A DNA stretch of 64,000 nucleotides from Metallosphaera sedula DSM 5348 (GCF_000016605.1 NC_009440.1:744001-808000), one strand, 5' to 3'; positions 17,980 through 27,888 are shown, numbered from the stretch's first letter. The notes: generated by a model not told the origin, from the sequence alone. Program-made: numbers and translations.

Positions 17980-19932
17980 GTGAGTTACGCTTTCATCCGA
18001 GATAACAAGGTTTACTTGCTGTCCAACGGCGTGTTGACAGAGATTAACGAAAGGTTGAAGGTTAAGGACAGCGTTATGGGATATGTCGTATCGGAGGAAG
18101 GAGGAAAGATAAGGTTCACGAAGGTTCCGATTCACGATTGTTCCAGGCTTTCCTACTTTTCCGGCGTTTTGAGGGATTATCTAAAAGGTTCGGTGGCCGT
18201 ATTTGAGTCCTCAGAATCTGCTTGCGTTCTGCTCAATCCACCTTCCCTAAAGACTGGACTAACTTACGACCTCGTTGCCGGGAGGGTGTTTCTTAGGGGA
18301 GATAAGAGGTCAGTCATGGAGGCCATGGATCAGTATGACGTGGTTAAGTTTGCCCTCGAGAGGTACGGAGATGAGGAGGTCAAGAGGAGGGCAGTTATCT
18401 CTCTGGTTAGGCTGGACAAGTGCGACGAGGCTATTTCCCTGTATACCTCCCTGAAGGAGAAGGACCCCGAGGAATCGCTTGCGGTAGCTGAGTGCTACGA
18501 AAAGACGGGGAAGGAACTTGAGGCCCTTAAGATTTACTCCTTCTTTTCGGAGGAAAAGTACAGAGAACTGGAGAGTAAGTTGATAGCTAAGGCTGACGCT
18601 CTCATCACAGAGTTCGAGAAGCAGGGCAATCCCAAACTGTTGATTGAGGCTCTCAACGTTCTACCCACGTACGATATTCCAGCTGTGAAGCTTGGGCTTC
18701 ACTACCTTAACAAGAACAAGGTGGAGGAGGCAGTGAACATGTTCGAGGAAGCCCTCAGAAGGAACAGAAACTTCCAGAACCTAGTCCTCTTGGGATCGGC
18801 ACTCCTAAGGAAGGACCCCAAGAGGGCGCTCGAGGTCTTGGATGAGGCCCAGAAGATCAGGAGAACGGCCCCCCTTGCATACCTGAGGGGGAAGGCCTTT
18901 GAGGCCCTCAACTCTCCACCCCACGCAATGAGGGAGTACCTCTACGCCTGCAGGGAGGGCGTAGTAGAGGCCTGCTCCAAGGCCATACCCGCAACTAGGC
19001 AAGAGTTTGACCCGGACCAGTGGATAGGTTACGTCCTATACGGCTACGAGATAAGATCAGTCCTTGGGAGAGGGGGGATGGGTTACGTCCTACTCGCCGA
19101 GAAGAACGGGAAGCAGTTTGCCATGAAGGTAATGAAGAAGGAGTACAGGATGGACGAGTTCCTGTACGAGGTCGCAAAGATGCAGGAGATCTCCAAGGGC
19201 TCTAGGAATATGGTGAGAATCCTTGCGAACTTCATAGACGAGAACTGGACCGACTACTACGGTTCTCCCCCAGCGATTGTCATGGAGTACATGGCTGGGG
19301 GTGACCTTAGGAGGATACTGGCGGATGAGGAGTACTCGTCTCTAAGGCACTCCGTAAGATGGGGAGAGGTTGTTTCCCTGATCTACTCCCAGATCGCAGA
19401 TGCCGTGATTCACCTCCACAAGCAGGGATATGTTCACGCTGATATAAAGCCCTCGAACATCCTATTTGACAGGGCCTTGTCTAAGTATGGGGAGGAGGCT
19501 GAACAACAGCTGTTGAAGGGAGACGTAATTCCTAGGTTATCCGATTTCGGTAGCTCCATCAGGGTAGGTTCCCCCGTTATTCACTATACACCCTATTACG
19601 CTCACCCGAAGCAGAGATTCGGAGGGAAAGCCGAGACCAGCATGGATGTTTACTCCTTCGTTGTGTCGCTCTACGTTACCCTGACCAACAACTTCCCCTA
19701 TCCCGAGTGGCTCGAGAGGGAACTTGAGGAGGCTATTATCTCTCCCGAGAAAAGGGCTGACGCTCTCAAGGACTTCTATTCTGTTGAGCCAAGGATGGAC
19801 TACGTTCCTCAGGAGTTCAGGGAGATAATCCTGTCCGGACTTAGGGGAGATCCAACCATGGAGCAGATAAGGAGGGAGTTACTGTACGTGGCCAAGTACG
19901 ACTACAACCTTCCCGTAGAGGTTAGCGTATAG
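17980..19932 (+). CDS. Ser/Thr protein kinase with an N-terminal TPR-like region
   Basis: The 650-residue protein has an unidentified N-terminal region (1-110), helical TPR/Sel1-like repeats (about 115-330; for example EEAVNMFEEALRRNRNFQNL) and a C-terminal kinase domain. Kinase motifs are LGRGGMGYV (P-loop), FAMKV with Lys about 383, MEYMAGGDL (hinge), HADIKPSNILFD (catalytic loop about 485) and SDFGS (about 521). The Arg of HRD is replaced by Ala, making it a non-RD kinase not needing classical loop phosphorylation. Roughly 20 extra residues separate the catalytic loop from DFG. The start is GTG 17980, 28 nt after TATA-like CATAAAAAAGG. No membrane segment is seen; TPRs suggest partner binding. 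Confidence 0.85.
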   Translation: MSYAFIRDNKVYLLSNGVLTEINERLKVKDSVMGYVVSEEGGKIRFTKVPIHDCSRLSYFSGVLRDYLKGSVAVFESSESACVLLNPPSLKTGLTYDLVAGRVFLRGDKRSVMEAMDQYDVVKFALERYGDEEVKRRAVISLVRLDKCDEAISLYTSLKEKDPEESLAVAECYEKTGKELEALKIYSFFSEEKYRELESKLIAKADALITEFEKQGNPKLLIEALNVLPTYDIPAVKLGLHYLNKNKVEEAVNMFEEALRRNRNFQNLVLLGSALLRKDPKRALEVLDEAQKIRRTAPLAYLRGKAFEALNSPPHAMREYLYACREGVVEACSKAIPATRQEFDPDQWIGYVLYGYEIRSVLGRGGMGYVLLAEKNGKQFAMKVMKKEYRMDEFLYEVAKMQEISKGSRNMVRILANFIDENWTDYYGSPPAIVMEYMAGGDLRRILADEEYSSLRHSVRWGEVVSLIYSQIADAVIHLHKQGYVHADIKPSNILFDRALSKYGEEAEQQLLKGDVIPRLSDFGSSIRVGSPVIHYTPYYAHPKQRFGGKAETSMDVYSFVVSLYVTLTNNFPYPEWLERELEEAIISPEKRADALKDFYSVEPRMDYVPQEFREIILSGLRGDPTMEQIRRELLYVAKYDYNLPVEVSV

Positions 19933-20312
19933 GTAGAGAGATTGGGTAGGCCATCTAGAAACGGGAAAACATGCCTTTATTCACCAACCTTTAATCTAGG
20001 TTAGGACCTAAGGTGCCAGGATAGTAGTTAATTTACGCTTATTCATAGCCTTGAGGTTAGATCTCCTGCGTTTCAAGTTGCACAACTTTTGGGTTAAAGA
20101 CTATAACTGATCTTAAGGGTAATTAGGCAGGATCCCTAAGTTCATATCTCAGATATCAACTAAGTTCCTTCAATGTGTTTTTACTCCCTCCCACAATAAA
20201 CGGTTAAAGGAAGCGTCTCGCCTGGAGGGACTGCCCGAGATACTTGTGTATTTGACGTTCGAAATGCCTAGAATACACACCAAATCGACAAAGTCTCTCA
20301 CTTGGATAACTA
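19933..20312. other. 380-nt stretch without a supported gene
   Basis: I see no ORF with coding character, no tRNA, and no strong repeat here. It separates the kinase gene from an AT-rich island and ends at a minus-strand gene. Confidence 0.4.
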
Positions 20313-20861
20313 TTAGGAACTTGATGAGGCAGATTCACACCTAAAATTTTCGAGGGAGACAATCTCTAGATCTGGTAATATTCTTGAAATCTTTTCTGCA
20401 ATATCTTTCAGTCTACCTCGAGGATCTCTCTTGCCATTAATTATTCCGTTCGCGTATGTCATGACAACTTTGTAAATCTTTTCGAAGTCAGTATCGTTGG
20501 TAATCAAAGTAATTTTATCAAACTCCCGTCCCTCAAGGAGCGAATACAGTTTACTGAAAATTATTATATCAAACGCGCTCGGGTTTTTTTGTAGATTATT
20601 CAATGTCTTGTCTATTTCTCTAATAATTAATATTATATCCTTTAATGGACCACTATAAACACGATTTACTACTTCAAAAGTTGTATTTATCTTGATTTCT
20701 ATATCTTTTATAAAATCTCTTAAGTTATTACTTTTCTTAGGACCATAATTATCTTTTATTTCCTCATAGCTAAGATTAATAATTTCATCCTTTCCATCTT
20801 GAATGATCCTCTTGCTTAGCATTTTCCTTATACCTCCTCGAGGAATAGCTCGTTTGGCCAT
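20313..20861 (-). CDS. C-terminal half of a PIN nuclease domain (split or inverted)
   Basis: The AT-rich gene gives 182 residues (ATG 20861; ATG 20822 behind a GAGGAGGT site is an alternative). Residues about 97-130 match the last part of a PIN domain: FDIIIFSKLYSLLEG gives the third acidic residue, and ITLITNDTDFEKI gives the fourth (TNDxDF). The N-terminal D and E motifs of a PIN domain are missing. They are found instead in the adjacent divergent gene. The first 90 residues are helical and unmatched. It may be a real subunit or half of a gene broken by inversion. Confidence 0.55.
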   Translation of the reverse strand: MAKRAIPRGGIRKMLSKRIIQDGKDEIINLSYEEIKDNYGPKKSNNLRDFIKDIEIKINTTFEVVNRVYSGPLKDIILIIREIDKTLNNLQKNPSAFDIIIFSKLYSLLEGREFDKITLITNDTDFEKIYKVVMTYANGIINGKRDPRGRLKDIAEKISRILPDLEIVSLENFRCESASSSS

Positions 20862-20883
20862 AGGTTATTCTTGGCTGTTTCTT

Positions 20884-21270
20884 ATGAATAAGGCGTTTTT
20901 TGTAGACACGAATATTCTTGTTTCATGGTTATATTATAGGGGGAGCAGGAGTCACAACTTAATAAATGAGGTTGTGAGTTGCATAAATAAAGGTGGAGGA
21001 AGGCCTAAGGTTTTAGAGGACACGGTTGAGGAATTGGCTACAATAACCTCCGATGCCTACCTGATGGCAGGAATTATTTTGAAAGAACGTCTTAAACCTG
21101 ATTGGGACGTCTCAGGGTTATCGAAAAGGGCAGGAATCCTTGAGGAAATACTAGTGAAATATGACGAGATCTATGAAGAGACCTATGACCGCTTGAGTAA
21201 AAACCTAAAGAAGGCTAGGATTTACAAAAAACTTATCTCTGGACATGAAATGCAACATAATACCTTTTAA
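20884..21270 (+). CDS. N-terminal half of a PIN nuclease domain (split or inverted)
   Basis: ATG 20884 gives 128 residues beginning MNKAFFVDTNILVSWL, the classic first acidic motif of PIN ribonucleases. EDTVEELATITSDA (about 51-64) supplies the second acid. The sequence then runs into charged helix and stops without the DxxI(I/A)A and TNDxDF motifs that complete a PIN site. Those motifs occur in the gene transcribed in the opposite direction 22 bp away. The 3' end overlaps a converging gene by 66 bp. Base composition is AT-rich as in its neighbours, suggesting transfer. Confidence 0.55.
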   Translation: MNKAFFVDTNILVSWLYYRGSRSHNLINEVVSCINKGGGRPKVLEDTVEELATITSDAYLMAGIILKERLKPDWDVSGLSKRAGILEEILVKYDEIYEETYDRLSKNLKKARIYKKLISGHEMQHNTF

Positions 21271-21867
21271 GACTGTTATTTCCCCCATAATCTCGTTCTT
21301 TAGCAGGAATATAACTATTGGTATCCCGAAAATAAATACTGTGGAATTTATTAAGTCGATTAGCTTTCTTTCTTTAGATACATGAATCGTCTTAATATTA
21401 ACTTTCTTCTTAGAAATTTTCATCTGACCCATGATTGAATATAGGTAAGTCAAGAAATGGAGATAAATGCTGTAGTAGTACGCTATAAAATAACCGGAGT
21501 AGTCCTTTGAGGTCTCCTCCACGAAATTATCAAGGTTCTTTTCTAGTACTCTTATGAATTTTTCCAGTTTATTCATGGCTAATTTCCTGTATTCTCCAAT
21601 CGTGGTGTTATGCTCCACGAGGGAATTATAGAGGTCTAATTCCTCTTTCATTTTCTGGTACTTTTCGGAAATGATTTCCAATGCATCATCAGATAAGGGG
21701 TTGGCTAAAGCATTAATTAACATTTCACCTATTTCAATAATCTCCGTGCCATACCTTTCGACGATGTAATCTCCCATCTTTTCAATTAACCTAGAGATAT
21801 GAAGGGGTTTAGCAGTGTCCCACTCAGCATACTCCGAAAATGATCTCAAAATCTCTTCAGATAGCAC
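21205..21867 (-). CDS. AT-rich orphan protein with one membrane segment
   Basis: The 220-residue protein starts at GTG 21867. Residues 1-165 are helical and charged, with an aromatic stretch SGYFIAYYYSIYLHFL (about 124-139). A hydrophobic segment STVFIFGIPIVIFLL (about 175-189) could anchor it, followed by a short tail ending FFVNPSLL. No family is recognised. The 3' 66 bp overlap the PIN-half gene. In this context a partner or immunity role is possible, with nothing direct to support it. Confidence 0.5.
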   Translation of the reverse strand: MLSEEILRSFSEYAEWDTAKPLHISRLIEKMGDYIVERYGTEIIEIGEMLINALANPLSDDALEIISEKYQKMKEELDLYNSLVEHNTTIGEYRKLAMNKLEKFIRVLEKNLDNFVEETSKDYSGYFIAYYYSIYLHFLTYLYSIMGQMKISKKKVNIKTIHVSKERKLIDLINSTVFIFGIPIVIFLLKNEIMGEITVLKGIMLHFMSRDKFFVNPSLL

Positions 21868-22141
21868 TCTCTTTTACCCCAATATCTAACTTCACGGCTA
21901 GAACATAAATGAGTGTAGTTTATCACCAGCTTCTGCAGATAAAGCCATCAGAGGAGTCAAGAGGGTGAAGAGTATCCTTCTGACATGAAAGGCCCTCTAA
22001 TATGAAAGACGACAAAAAAGAGATACTTCGTGTGATGGATGTGATTGATGGTTCTCTTACTTTTATCTAGGGACCTTGAGTTTGAGGATCACATAGGCGA
22101 GTTCATAGGAAAGTTCGTCGAGAAAGCGTCACAATTTAACA
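21868..22141. other. Intergenic stretch with a short gene remnant
   Basis: Most of the region has no coding signal. A 35-codon frame from ATG 22048 (MVLLLLSRDLEFED...) runs to a stop at 22153-22155 inside the following IS element's left end. It looks like the tail of a gene interrupted by, or fused to, the insertion. Product unknown. Confidence 0.3.
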
Positions 22142-23460
22142 TTACTGGGGATTGAGGGGGCGGAAGTCCCTATCCGCGTGGGGATGGATAGCCCCAGAAA
22201 AGATTTTGTATCAAGAGAAACTTCTATATAGCGTTGAAATCAAAAGGCAACAAGGTAACCCTCTCATTCAAGTACAGGGCATACCCGACACCAGAGATAG
22301 AGAGAAAACTCATCAACACGATGGAAATAGAGGCGAAAGTGTACAACAAGTTACTGGACTACATCACGGAGAGAAGAAGACAGGGAATGAAGGCAACACA
22401 GTTCGACACTCAAAAGCTACTTAAGGACATGGACGAGAAACACGAGATGTACTCTAAAGCCCTACAAATGGTAAACAACGTCCTATGGTACAACATCAAG
22501 GTGTTATCAGAACTAAAGAGGAACGAAAAGAAAGTGGGGAAACTAAGGTACAGGAAGGCGTTCAAGATAGTCTGGTACAACCAATCTGGGTTCAAATTGC
22601 GAGGCGATAAGCTCCATCTATCCAAGATAGGAGAGATCAAGCTCCTTCTACATAGGCCAGTACAGGGAGAAGTGAAAGGGGTCATCCTGAAGAGAAGTAA
22701 AACAAACAAGTGGTACGCTATCTTTCAAGTTGAGCAAGAGAAGCAACCCCTAGAAAGGACCGGTAGAGCCGTGGGGATTGATCTAGGTATAGAGAAGTTC
22801 GTTACAACGAGCAATGGTGTTGTAATCGAGAACCCTAAACTCCTAGATAGGAGGGAAGAGAGGATCAAATTGTTACAAAGGAGATTATCGAGAAAGAGAA
22901 GGGGTTCAAGGAATTACGAAAAGGCTAGACTGAAGCTCGCTATGGCTTACGAAAGGCTTGAGAACACTCTTAAGGATTATATCCACAAGATAACCACGTG
23001 GTTAGTCAAGGATCATGACGTAATAGTTGTTGAGAAACTGAATACATAAGGGATGGTACAGAGCTCTTTCGGTAGGTTGAGGAAGCACATCTTCTACTCC
23101 AAGTTCTCAACCTTCCTCCATCACCTCTCCTACAAGGCTGAAAGAGCTGGTAGGAGGGTGGTCGAGGTGGACCCAGCTTACACGTCGCAGACCTGTTCTA
23201 GGTGCGGGTACAGGGGAAAACTTGGTCTGTCTGATAGGGTATTTCGTTGCCCTAATTGTGGTCTTGTAATAGATCGTGATTACAACGCGTCCCTAAATAT
23301 CTTGAAACGCGGGGTCGGGACTGCCCCTCTGCCTGTGGAGGGGGAACCTCTACTGTTCACCTTTCACGAGGCGGTGTACAGCAAGTTCTCCCAAAGAAGC
23401 AGGAAATCCCCATCGCGAGGTGGGGATGCTCAGTCCGTAAGGGCGGAGTAGTTCACCGTG
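22142..23460 (+). mobile_element. IS200/IS605-group element, tnpB only, with subterminal hairpins
   Basis: Boundaries are approximate. The left end has a hairpin CTATCC (22170-22175) / GGATAG (22186-22191). The right end has a perfect 7-bp hairpin ATCCCCA (23406-23412) / TGGGGAT (23421-23427), then TCAGTCCGTAAGGGCGGAG. Subterminal hairpins without inverted terminal repeats are typical of this group, whose ends are cut as single strands by TnpA. No tnpA is present, so it could move only in trans. The region from the end of tnpB through the right hairpin is where the TnpB guide RNA (omega RNA) is normally encoded. Confidence 0.7.
22234..23451 (+). pseudogene. tnpB: tnpB (RuvC-type RNA-guided nuclease), broken by one in-frame stop
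   Basis: A TTG start at 22234 opens a frame of 271 codons that ends at TAA 23047-23049. The same frame continues without a shift to 23451, so a single nonsense codon separates the parts. All three RuvC acids remain: Asp in GIDLGIEKF, Glu in VVEKLNT (immediately before the stop) and Asp in VIDRDYNASLNIL. The zinc finger is CSRCGY ... CPNCG. Length with readthrough (about 405 residues) is normal for TnpB. In related proteins the stop position holds an ordinary residue before GMVQ. It is probably inactive unless readthrough occurs. Confidence 0.85.
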
Positions 23461-23590
23461 TATTGATAATAGAAGGAGATATTTCACAATCTAGCAGAGC
23501 GCGATAATCCACGCTAGCTTAACAAGGTTAACGTTGACACTCAATTAATTTAACAGGAAATCCTTTTAGGTAAAAGCTCGAGATTATCCC

Positions 23591-24430
23591 ATGATAGTTA
23601 AAACGCTCATGAACCCAAATCCCCCCATAATCTCAGTTAGTGACGGACTCAAGGAGGCCTTTAAGAAGGTTAACGACAGGGGGCTAGGCAGGGTCATAGT
23701 GGCAGACGAGGTTGTGAAGGGTATCCTTTCCACAAGGGACCTCCTCTCAATTCTCCTCAGCTTCTGTCCCTCAGCTTGCACGCAGGCTGACCTTTACAAG
23801 ATGGGAGTTACCCCAGCCTCAGGCTACATGACCGTGAATCCTATGACCGTTGCAGAGGACCAGGACGCCCTTGAGGCAATCACAATCATGGTGACCAGGA
23901 ACTTTGGGTCTCTCCCTGTGGTCAATGCCTCACGTAGGCCTGTGGGGATGGTCACGGAGAGGGACTTTCTCCTCATGTTTCAGGACCTTGACCCCATGTT
24001 TTCCGTGTCGGGTTTCGTCACCCCTAGAGTGAATACTGTGTTTCGAGACACCCTACTGGAACAGGCAGTTAGGATGATGCTGAGGAGGGGGTTCAGGAGA
24101 CTTCCAGTGACTGACGAGGATGGAAAAGTAGTTGGCATGGTAACTGCAGCTGACGCGGTGAAGGCAGCAGCGAAGGCCGTCGAGAAACTTGAACCGGAGC
24201 TCTTCTTCGGGAGGAGGATAAGGGATATCATGAAAACTCCAGTGGTAACGGTGGAAGAGGACAGGTCAGTCAACGAGGCAGCTGCGCTCATGATCACGAA
24301 GGGGATCGGGGCCCTGGTTCTCCTGGACAAGGAGGGAAGGGCTAAGGGGATTGTGACCGAGAGGGACCTGCTCATCGCCCTTCACTACCAACTCCATCTT
24401 CCCTTCGTCAAGGGTAAGAGTCACGCATGA
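23591..24430 (+). CDS. Protein with four CBS domains
   Basis: The 279-residue protein consists of four tandem CBS motifs, seen as repeated openings [19 protein letters not shown] (5-23), [17 protein letters not shown] (about 80-96), [17 protein letters not shown] and [17 protein letters not shown]. Each is followed by a hydrophobic strand pair such as GMVTERDFL. Paired CBS domains bind adenosine nucleotides or SAM and usually regulate a partner. There is no fused catalytic domain. The stop overlaps the start of the topoisomerase gene (ATGA), so the two are co-translated, and a link to energy sensing is possible. Confidence 0.88.
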   Translation: MIVKTLMNPNPPIISVSDGLKEAFKKVNDRGLGRVIVADEVVKGILSTRDLLSILLSFCPSACTQADLYKMGVTPASGYMTVNPMTVAEDQDALEAITIMVTRNFGSLPVVNASRRPVGMVTERDFLLMFQDLDPMFSVSGFVTPRVNTVFRDTLLEQAVRMMLRRGFRRLPVTDEDGKVVGMVTAADAVKAAAKAVEKLEPELFFGRRIRDIMKTPVVTVEEDRSVNEAAALMITKGIGALVLLDKEGRAKGIVTERDLLIALHYQLHLPFVKGKSHA

Positions 24431-26472
24431 AGCTCGTAATCACGGAGAAGCCCAGCGTTGCGCTGGATATAGCGAGGGCCCTGGGTAAGCCAACGAGAAG
24501 GCAAGGTTACCTCGAGGTTGGGGAATACCTAGTTACGTGGACCTACGGTCATCTCCTCGAGATTGGCGAGATTGCGCCGAAGAGGTGGAATTTGAAGGAT
24601 CTTCCCATTTTCCCTGAGAAGTTTGAGTACGACTTGATCAAGGGTAAGGAGAGTCAGTTCAAGGTTGTGAGGAAACTGCTTGAGGGAGCTGACGCGGTAA
24701 TAAACTGCGGTGATGCCGGGAGAGAGGGCGAGCTCATAGTGAGGGAACTCCTCGAGTTCACGGGATATCGCGGGAAAGTGTTGAGGCTCTGGACCTCGGA
24801 GGCCCTCACACGGGACGTGGTGTTGAGAGAGCTCAGGAGATTGAGGCCAAGCTCGGAGTTTGACAGCCTCTACTACAGTGCCCTAGCCAGGCAGAACGGC
24901 GACTGGATCGTGGGGATTAACCTGACCAGGCTCGTCACCTTGAAGGCAGGCGGTGGGGAGGTCTGGAGTGTTGGGAGGGTCCAAACTCCCACCCTCGCGA
25001 TGATCGTGAAGAGGGACAGGGAGATAGAGGCGTTCAAGCCAGAGATCTACTACGTTGTGCTCGCGGGGTTTGAGGGAGAGATGAAGGGTGTGATGTTGAG
25101 GAATGGGGAGGAGGCAAGACTCGCAAGGGAGGAGGCGGAGCAGGTCGTGAATGCCTTGAAAAGCGTGAGGAGCGGGAGAGTTGAGAAAGTGGACGTGGAG
25201 AGAAGAGAGGAGAGGCCCCCACTACTCCACTCGCTCACTTCCCTGCAGAGGGAGGCAAACACGCTGTATGGCCTGTCCGCAAAGAGGACCCTCGACGTTG
25301 CCCAATCCCTGTACGAGGAGTGGAAGCTCATAAGTTATCCCAGGACTGACGCACGCTACCTTGGGGAGGGGAACAGGGATCTGGTTAAGGACGTCTTAAG
25401 GAAGCTTGGAAGGGGAGAACTGGTCCCTAGGGTAGACCGCGTGGGGAAGAGGGTATTTGATTCCTCAAAGCTCACTGACCACCACGCAATCATCCCGCTG
25501 GATAGGCCACCCGAGAACCTTCCGGCAATTCACAGGAAGGTGTACGACCTCGTGTACAGAAAGTTTGTTGGGGCCTTCATGGACGATTACGTGTATGAGT
25601 TGCAGAGGGTATTCATAAGACTTGACGGTGAGCTCTTCCTGGTTGAGGGAAAGAGGAACCTCCAGCTGGGCTGGATGGAGCTTTATCCCCACGAGGATAA
25701 CCCCCTGAAAATCCCGAGCGGGGAGGTGAGGAAGGAGTGGGTGAAGGCCGAGGAGAGGCAGACCAAACCCCCCGCAAGGTTCACCGAGGCCTCCCTTCTA
25801 AGGGAAATGGAGAGGCTAGGGCTGGGGACACCGGCGACCAGGGCCGGAATAATAGAGACACTCCTCGAGAGGGGTTACGTGGAGAGGAGGGGGAAATCCC
25901 TTTACTCCACGGATAAGGGGAGAGAACTCGTGGATAAGCTGGGGGATAGCAAGGTTGTTAGCCCCGACATGACGGCGGAGTGGGAGAGGCAACTTGAGGA
26001 GATCTACGTGAAGAGATTGGGGGAGAAGGGGTATCAAGAATTCATGGAGGGAATAAGGAGGTTCACAAGGGAGGAGGTCGAGAGGCTCATGAAGAGAGAG
26101 TTTAAGGTGGAGAGAAGGGCAACCCCTGAAATGCTGAGGTTAGCTAGGGCCGTGTCCAGGGATCTCGGGGTTAAGCTTGAGGGAACTGGGATGGAGGAGG
26201 TAAAGAGGTTTCTGGATGAGAACCTTCCAAAGATGAGGATTACGTGTAAATGCGGTGGGGAAGTGGTAGGGTTTTCAAGAGGGTGGAAATGCAGGAAGTG
26301 CGGGACAGTGGTGTGGAGGGAAATAGCTGGGAAGAAGATAACCTTCAGGCAGGCTAAGTCCTTGTTTCAAGGAAAGGAGTTGAAGATGAAGGGGTTCAGA
26401 TCTAGGACGGGGAAGAGATTCAGTGCAACCGTATACCTAGAGGACGGGAAGGTAAAGTTCAAATTTGAGTGA
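24427..26472 (+). CDS. topA: DNA topoisomerase III (type IA)
   Basis: The 681-residue enzyme opens with the TOPRIM motif [18 protein letters not shown], followed by [16 protein letters not shown] with the metal-binding acids. The active-site tyrosine lies in [12 protein letters not shown] (about 300-311). [15 protein letters not shown] and [20 protein letters not shown] are further type IA landmarks. The C-terminal tail has a four-Cys zinc ribbon (CKCGG ... CRKCG, about 600-620) and a topo-C repeat of bacterial style. It relaxes or decatenates single-stranded regions of DNA. It is coupled to the upstream CBS gene. The length fits Sulfolobus topoisomerase III (about 670). Confidence 0.93.
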   Translation: MKLVITEKPSVALDIARALGKPTRRQGYLEVGEYLVTWTYGHLLEIGEIAPKRWNLKDLPIFPEKFEYDLIKGKESQFKVVRKLLEGADAVINCGDAGREGELIVRELLEFTGYRGKVLRLWTSEALTRDVVLRELRRLRPSSEFDSLYYSALARQNGDWIVGINLTRLVTLKAGGGEVWSVGRVQTPTLAMIVKRDREIEAFKPEIYYVVLAGFEGEMKGVMLRNGEEARLAREEAEQVVNALKSVRSGRVEKVDVERREERPPLLHSLTSLQREANTLYGLSAKRTLDVAQSLYEEWKLISYPRTDARYLGEGNRDLVKDVLRKLGRGELVPRVDRVGKRVFDSSKLTDHHAIIPLDRPPENLPAIHRKVYDLVYRKFVGAFMDDYVYELQRVFIRLDGELFLVEGKRNLQLGWMELYPHEDNPLKIPSGEVRKEWVKAEERQTKPPARFTEASLLREMERLGLGTPATRAGIIETLLERGYVERRGKSLYSTDKGRELVDKLGDSKVVSPDMTAEWERQLEEIYVKRLGEKGYQEFMEGIRRFTREEVERLMKREFKVERRATPEMLRLARAVSRDLGVKLEGTGMEEVKRFLDENLPKMRITCKCGGEVVGFSRGWKCRKCGTVVWREIAGKKITFRQAKSLFQGKELKMKGFRSRTGKRFSATVYLEDGKVKFKFE

Positions 26473-26541
26473 CGTGGTGTCCTAGGATTTATGTCAAGTG
26501 TGTCACATGGGAAGTTGCACGGGAGCAGGTGATATAGGAGA

Positions 26542-26829
26542 TTACTTAATTACACCCCTCTCCCTGGCTTGAGTTTCTATCTCCTTCAGTATATCGTCTA
26601 TCCCCTCAAGGTTCCACTTGGACTTAACGTCTTGAAGGGTCTCCCTCTTCTCCTGGAACACCTTTATGACAACCTCGCTCACTAGCCTATGAGCTGGGCT
26701 TCCGTGACCCGTCTTGACCCCTGCCCTGGTGAAGAGCTCGCGCAACCTTGGGCTCTCCTCTATCTCATCGACAACGCAGAGGGGGACATCCTTTACCTCA
26801 ACTTTATCGGACTTGAATTTCCAGGTCAT
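26542..26829 (-). CDS. Small conserved-looking protein, function unknown
   Basis: The 95-residue soluble protein begins MTWKFKSDKVEVKDVPLCVV and continues as mixed beta/alpha with RAGVKTGHGSPAHRLVSEVV in the middle and a helical end. A TATA-like CTTTTTAACTT on the minus strand, centred 26 nt before the ATG, supports expression as a leaderless transcript. No domain is recognised. Confidence 0.6.
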   Translation of the reverse strand: MTWKFKSDKVEVKDVPLCVVDEIEESPRLRELFTRAGVKTGHGSPAHRLVSEVVIKVFQEKRETLQDVKSKWNLEGIDDILKEIETQARERGVIK

Positions 26830-26889
26830 GAGCTAATTAGAAACCTAAGTTAAAAAGGGTTTCATGGAGTCTCGAAGGCCATGAGGAGT

Positions 26890-27684
26890 TTATCCCCAGT
26901 AAACTACTCCCCTGCTCTCCACCCTGATGTCCCTGGCTACCTGACTCAGGATTGACTTTGCAGTGATCGAGTTCAGGATGACATTCGTCGGCTTGATCTC
27001 TCCTGTCCCCTTGCTCATGACCTTAACCACTACCTCCTCGGCAGTCGCACCCTGCGAGATCGCCTCCTTCACCCATGTTACGAGTTTCTCCCCGTGCTTA
27101 ATGTTGAACTCCAGTACCTCAACCATCTTCCTCTTCTCGTAGATCGGGCCGTGAGAAATGGCCACGTTATCTAGTGACCTGAGTAGATCCTTCACAACTT
27201 TCAGGGAGTCCATAGCTGACCAGAAATCCACGTAGAAGGGGAAGATGAAACCCTCTAGAACCCTAGTACCGAAGAAGGCATCGCCCGCGTAAAGGACGTT
27301 TCCTAGAATGTAACCAGTGTGGCCCGGAGTGTGCCCTGGGAGTCTAACCTCCTGAACCTCTGAGGGGAGGGAATTATTCAAGGAGATTTGCTCCTTAACT
27401 AGGTCGTATGTGAAGAGGGCGGATTGGGCAGAGCTGAAACCGTAAGTCATGGCCCTCCTTCCAAGAAGGGATAGAGCCCACATGTCCTCCCTCGGGAGGT
27501 ACTTCTTGCCTGCCTTAGTTAGTAAGCCCGCTATGTGGTCCATATGTCCGTGGGTTGCCAACTGGGCCTCTGCCTCAAGGTTTAGGGATGAGTTTTTACC
27601 TCCCTGGTCAACCACTATTCTTCCTTCGTAAATCAGCGTGTTGGGACTTCCGGGCAACACCTCAATATCTTTTGAGATTTTCAT
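26890..27684 (-). CDS. Metallo-beta-lactamase-fold hydrolase
   Basis: ATG 27684 (MKISKDIEVLPGSPNTLIYE) is preferred over an upstream ATG at 27780, because TTATTAAC lies 29 nt before it. The resulting 264-residue protein has the zinc-binding THGHMDHIAGL (HxHxDH), the third-site His in LPGHTPGHTGYILG and the Asp in LYAGDAFFG, followed by a late His in AISHGPIYE. The compact fold with C-terminal helices resembles glyoxalase II-like and related hydrolases. The substrate is unknown. Confidence 0.85.
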   Translation of the reverse strand: MKISKDIEVLPGSPNTLIYEGRIVVDQGGKNSSLNLEAEAQLATHGHMDHIAGLLTKAGKKYLPREDMWALSLLGRRAMTYGFSSAQSALFTYDLVKEQISLNNSLPSEVQEVRLPGHTPGHTGYILGNVLYAGDAFFGTRVLEGFIFPFYVDFWSAMDSLKVVKDLLRSLDNVAISHGPIYEKRKMVEVLEFNIKHGEKLVTWVKEAISQGATAEEVVVKVMSKGTGEIKPTNVILNSITAKSILSQVARDIRVESRGVVYWG

Positions 27685-27880
27685 GGTAGTGGTTTGGAGG
27701 TCCGAGTTAATAACACGAGTTTTGAATAAGGATGGGATTGTCATGAAGAGGTTTTGGGGCGTAGTTTGCACAATACTCATTTTGAAGGCAGAGTGCTGAA
27801 CTGCATGTGGGACGATAGATTCCTCATCCGGTTTATACCTATAGTTTTAGTAAAGTTAGGTTAGAAATTCGCTAGAAAAG

Positions 27881-27888
27881 TTTATATA
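27881..27888 (+). promoter_or_regulatory. TATA box of the pilin-like gene
   Basis: TTTATATA preceded by GAAAAG (a BRE-like purine run) is a near-consensus archaeal promoter. Transcription should start near 27910, so an ATG at 27890 cannot be used and ATG 27920 is the start. Confidence 0.7.
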
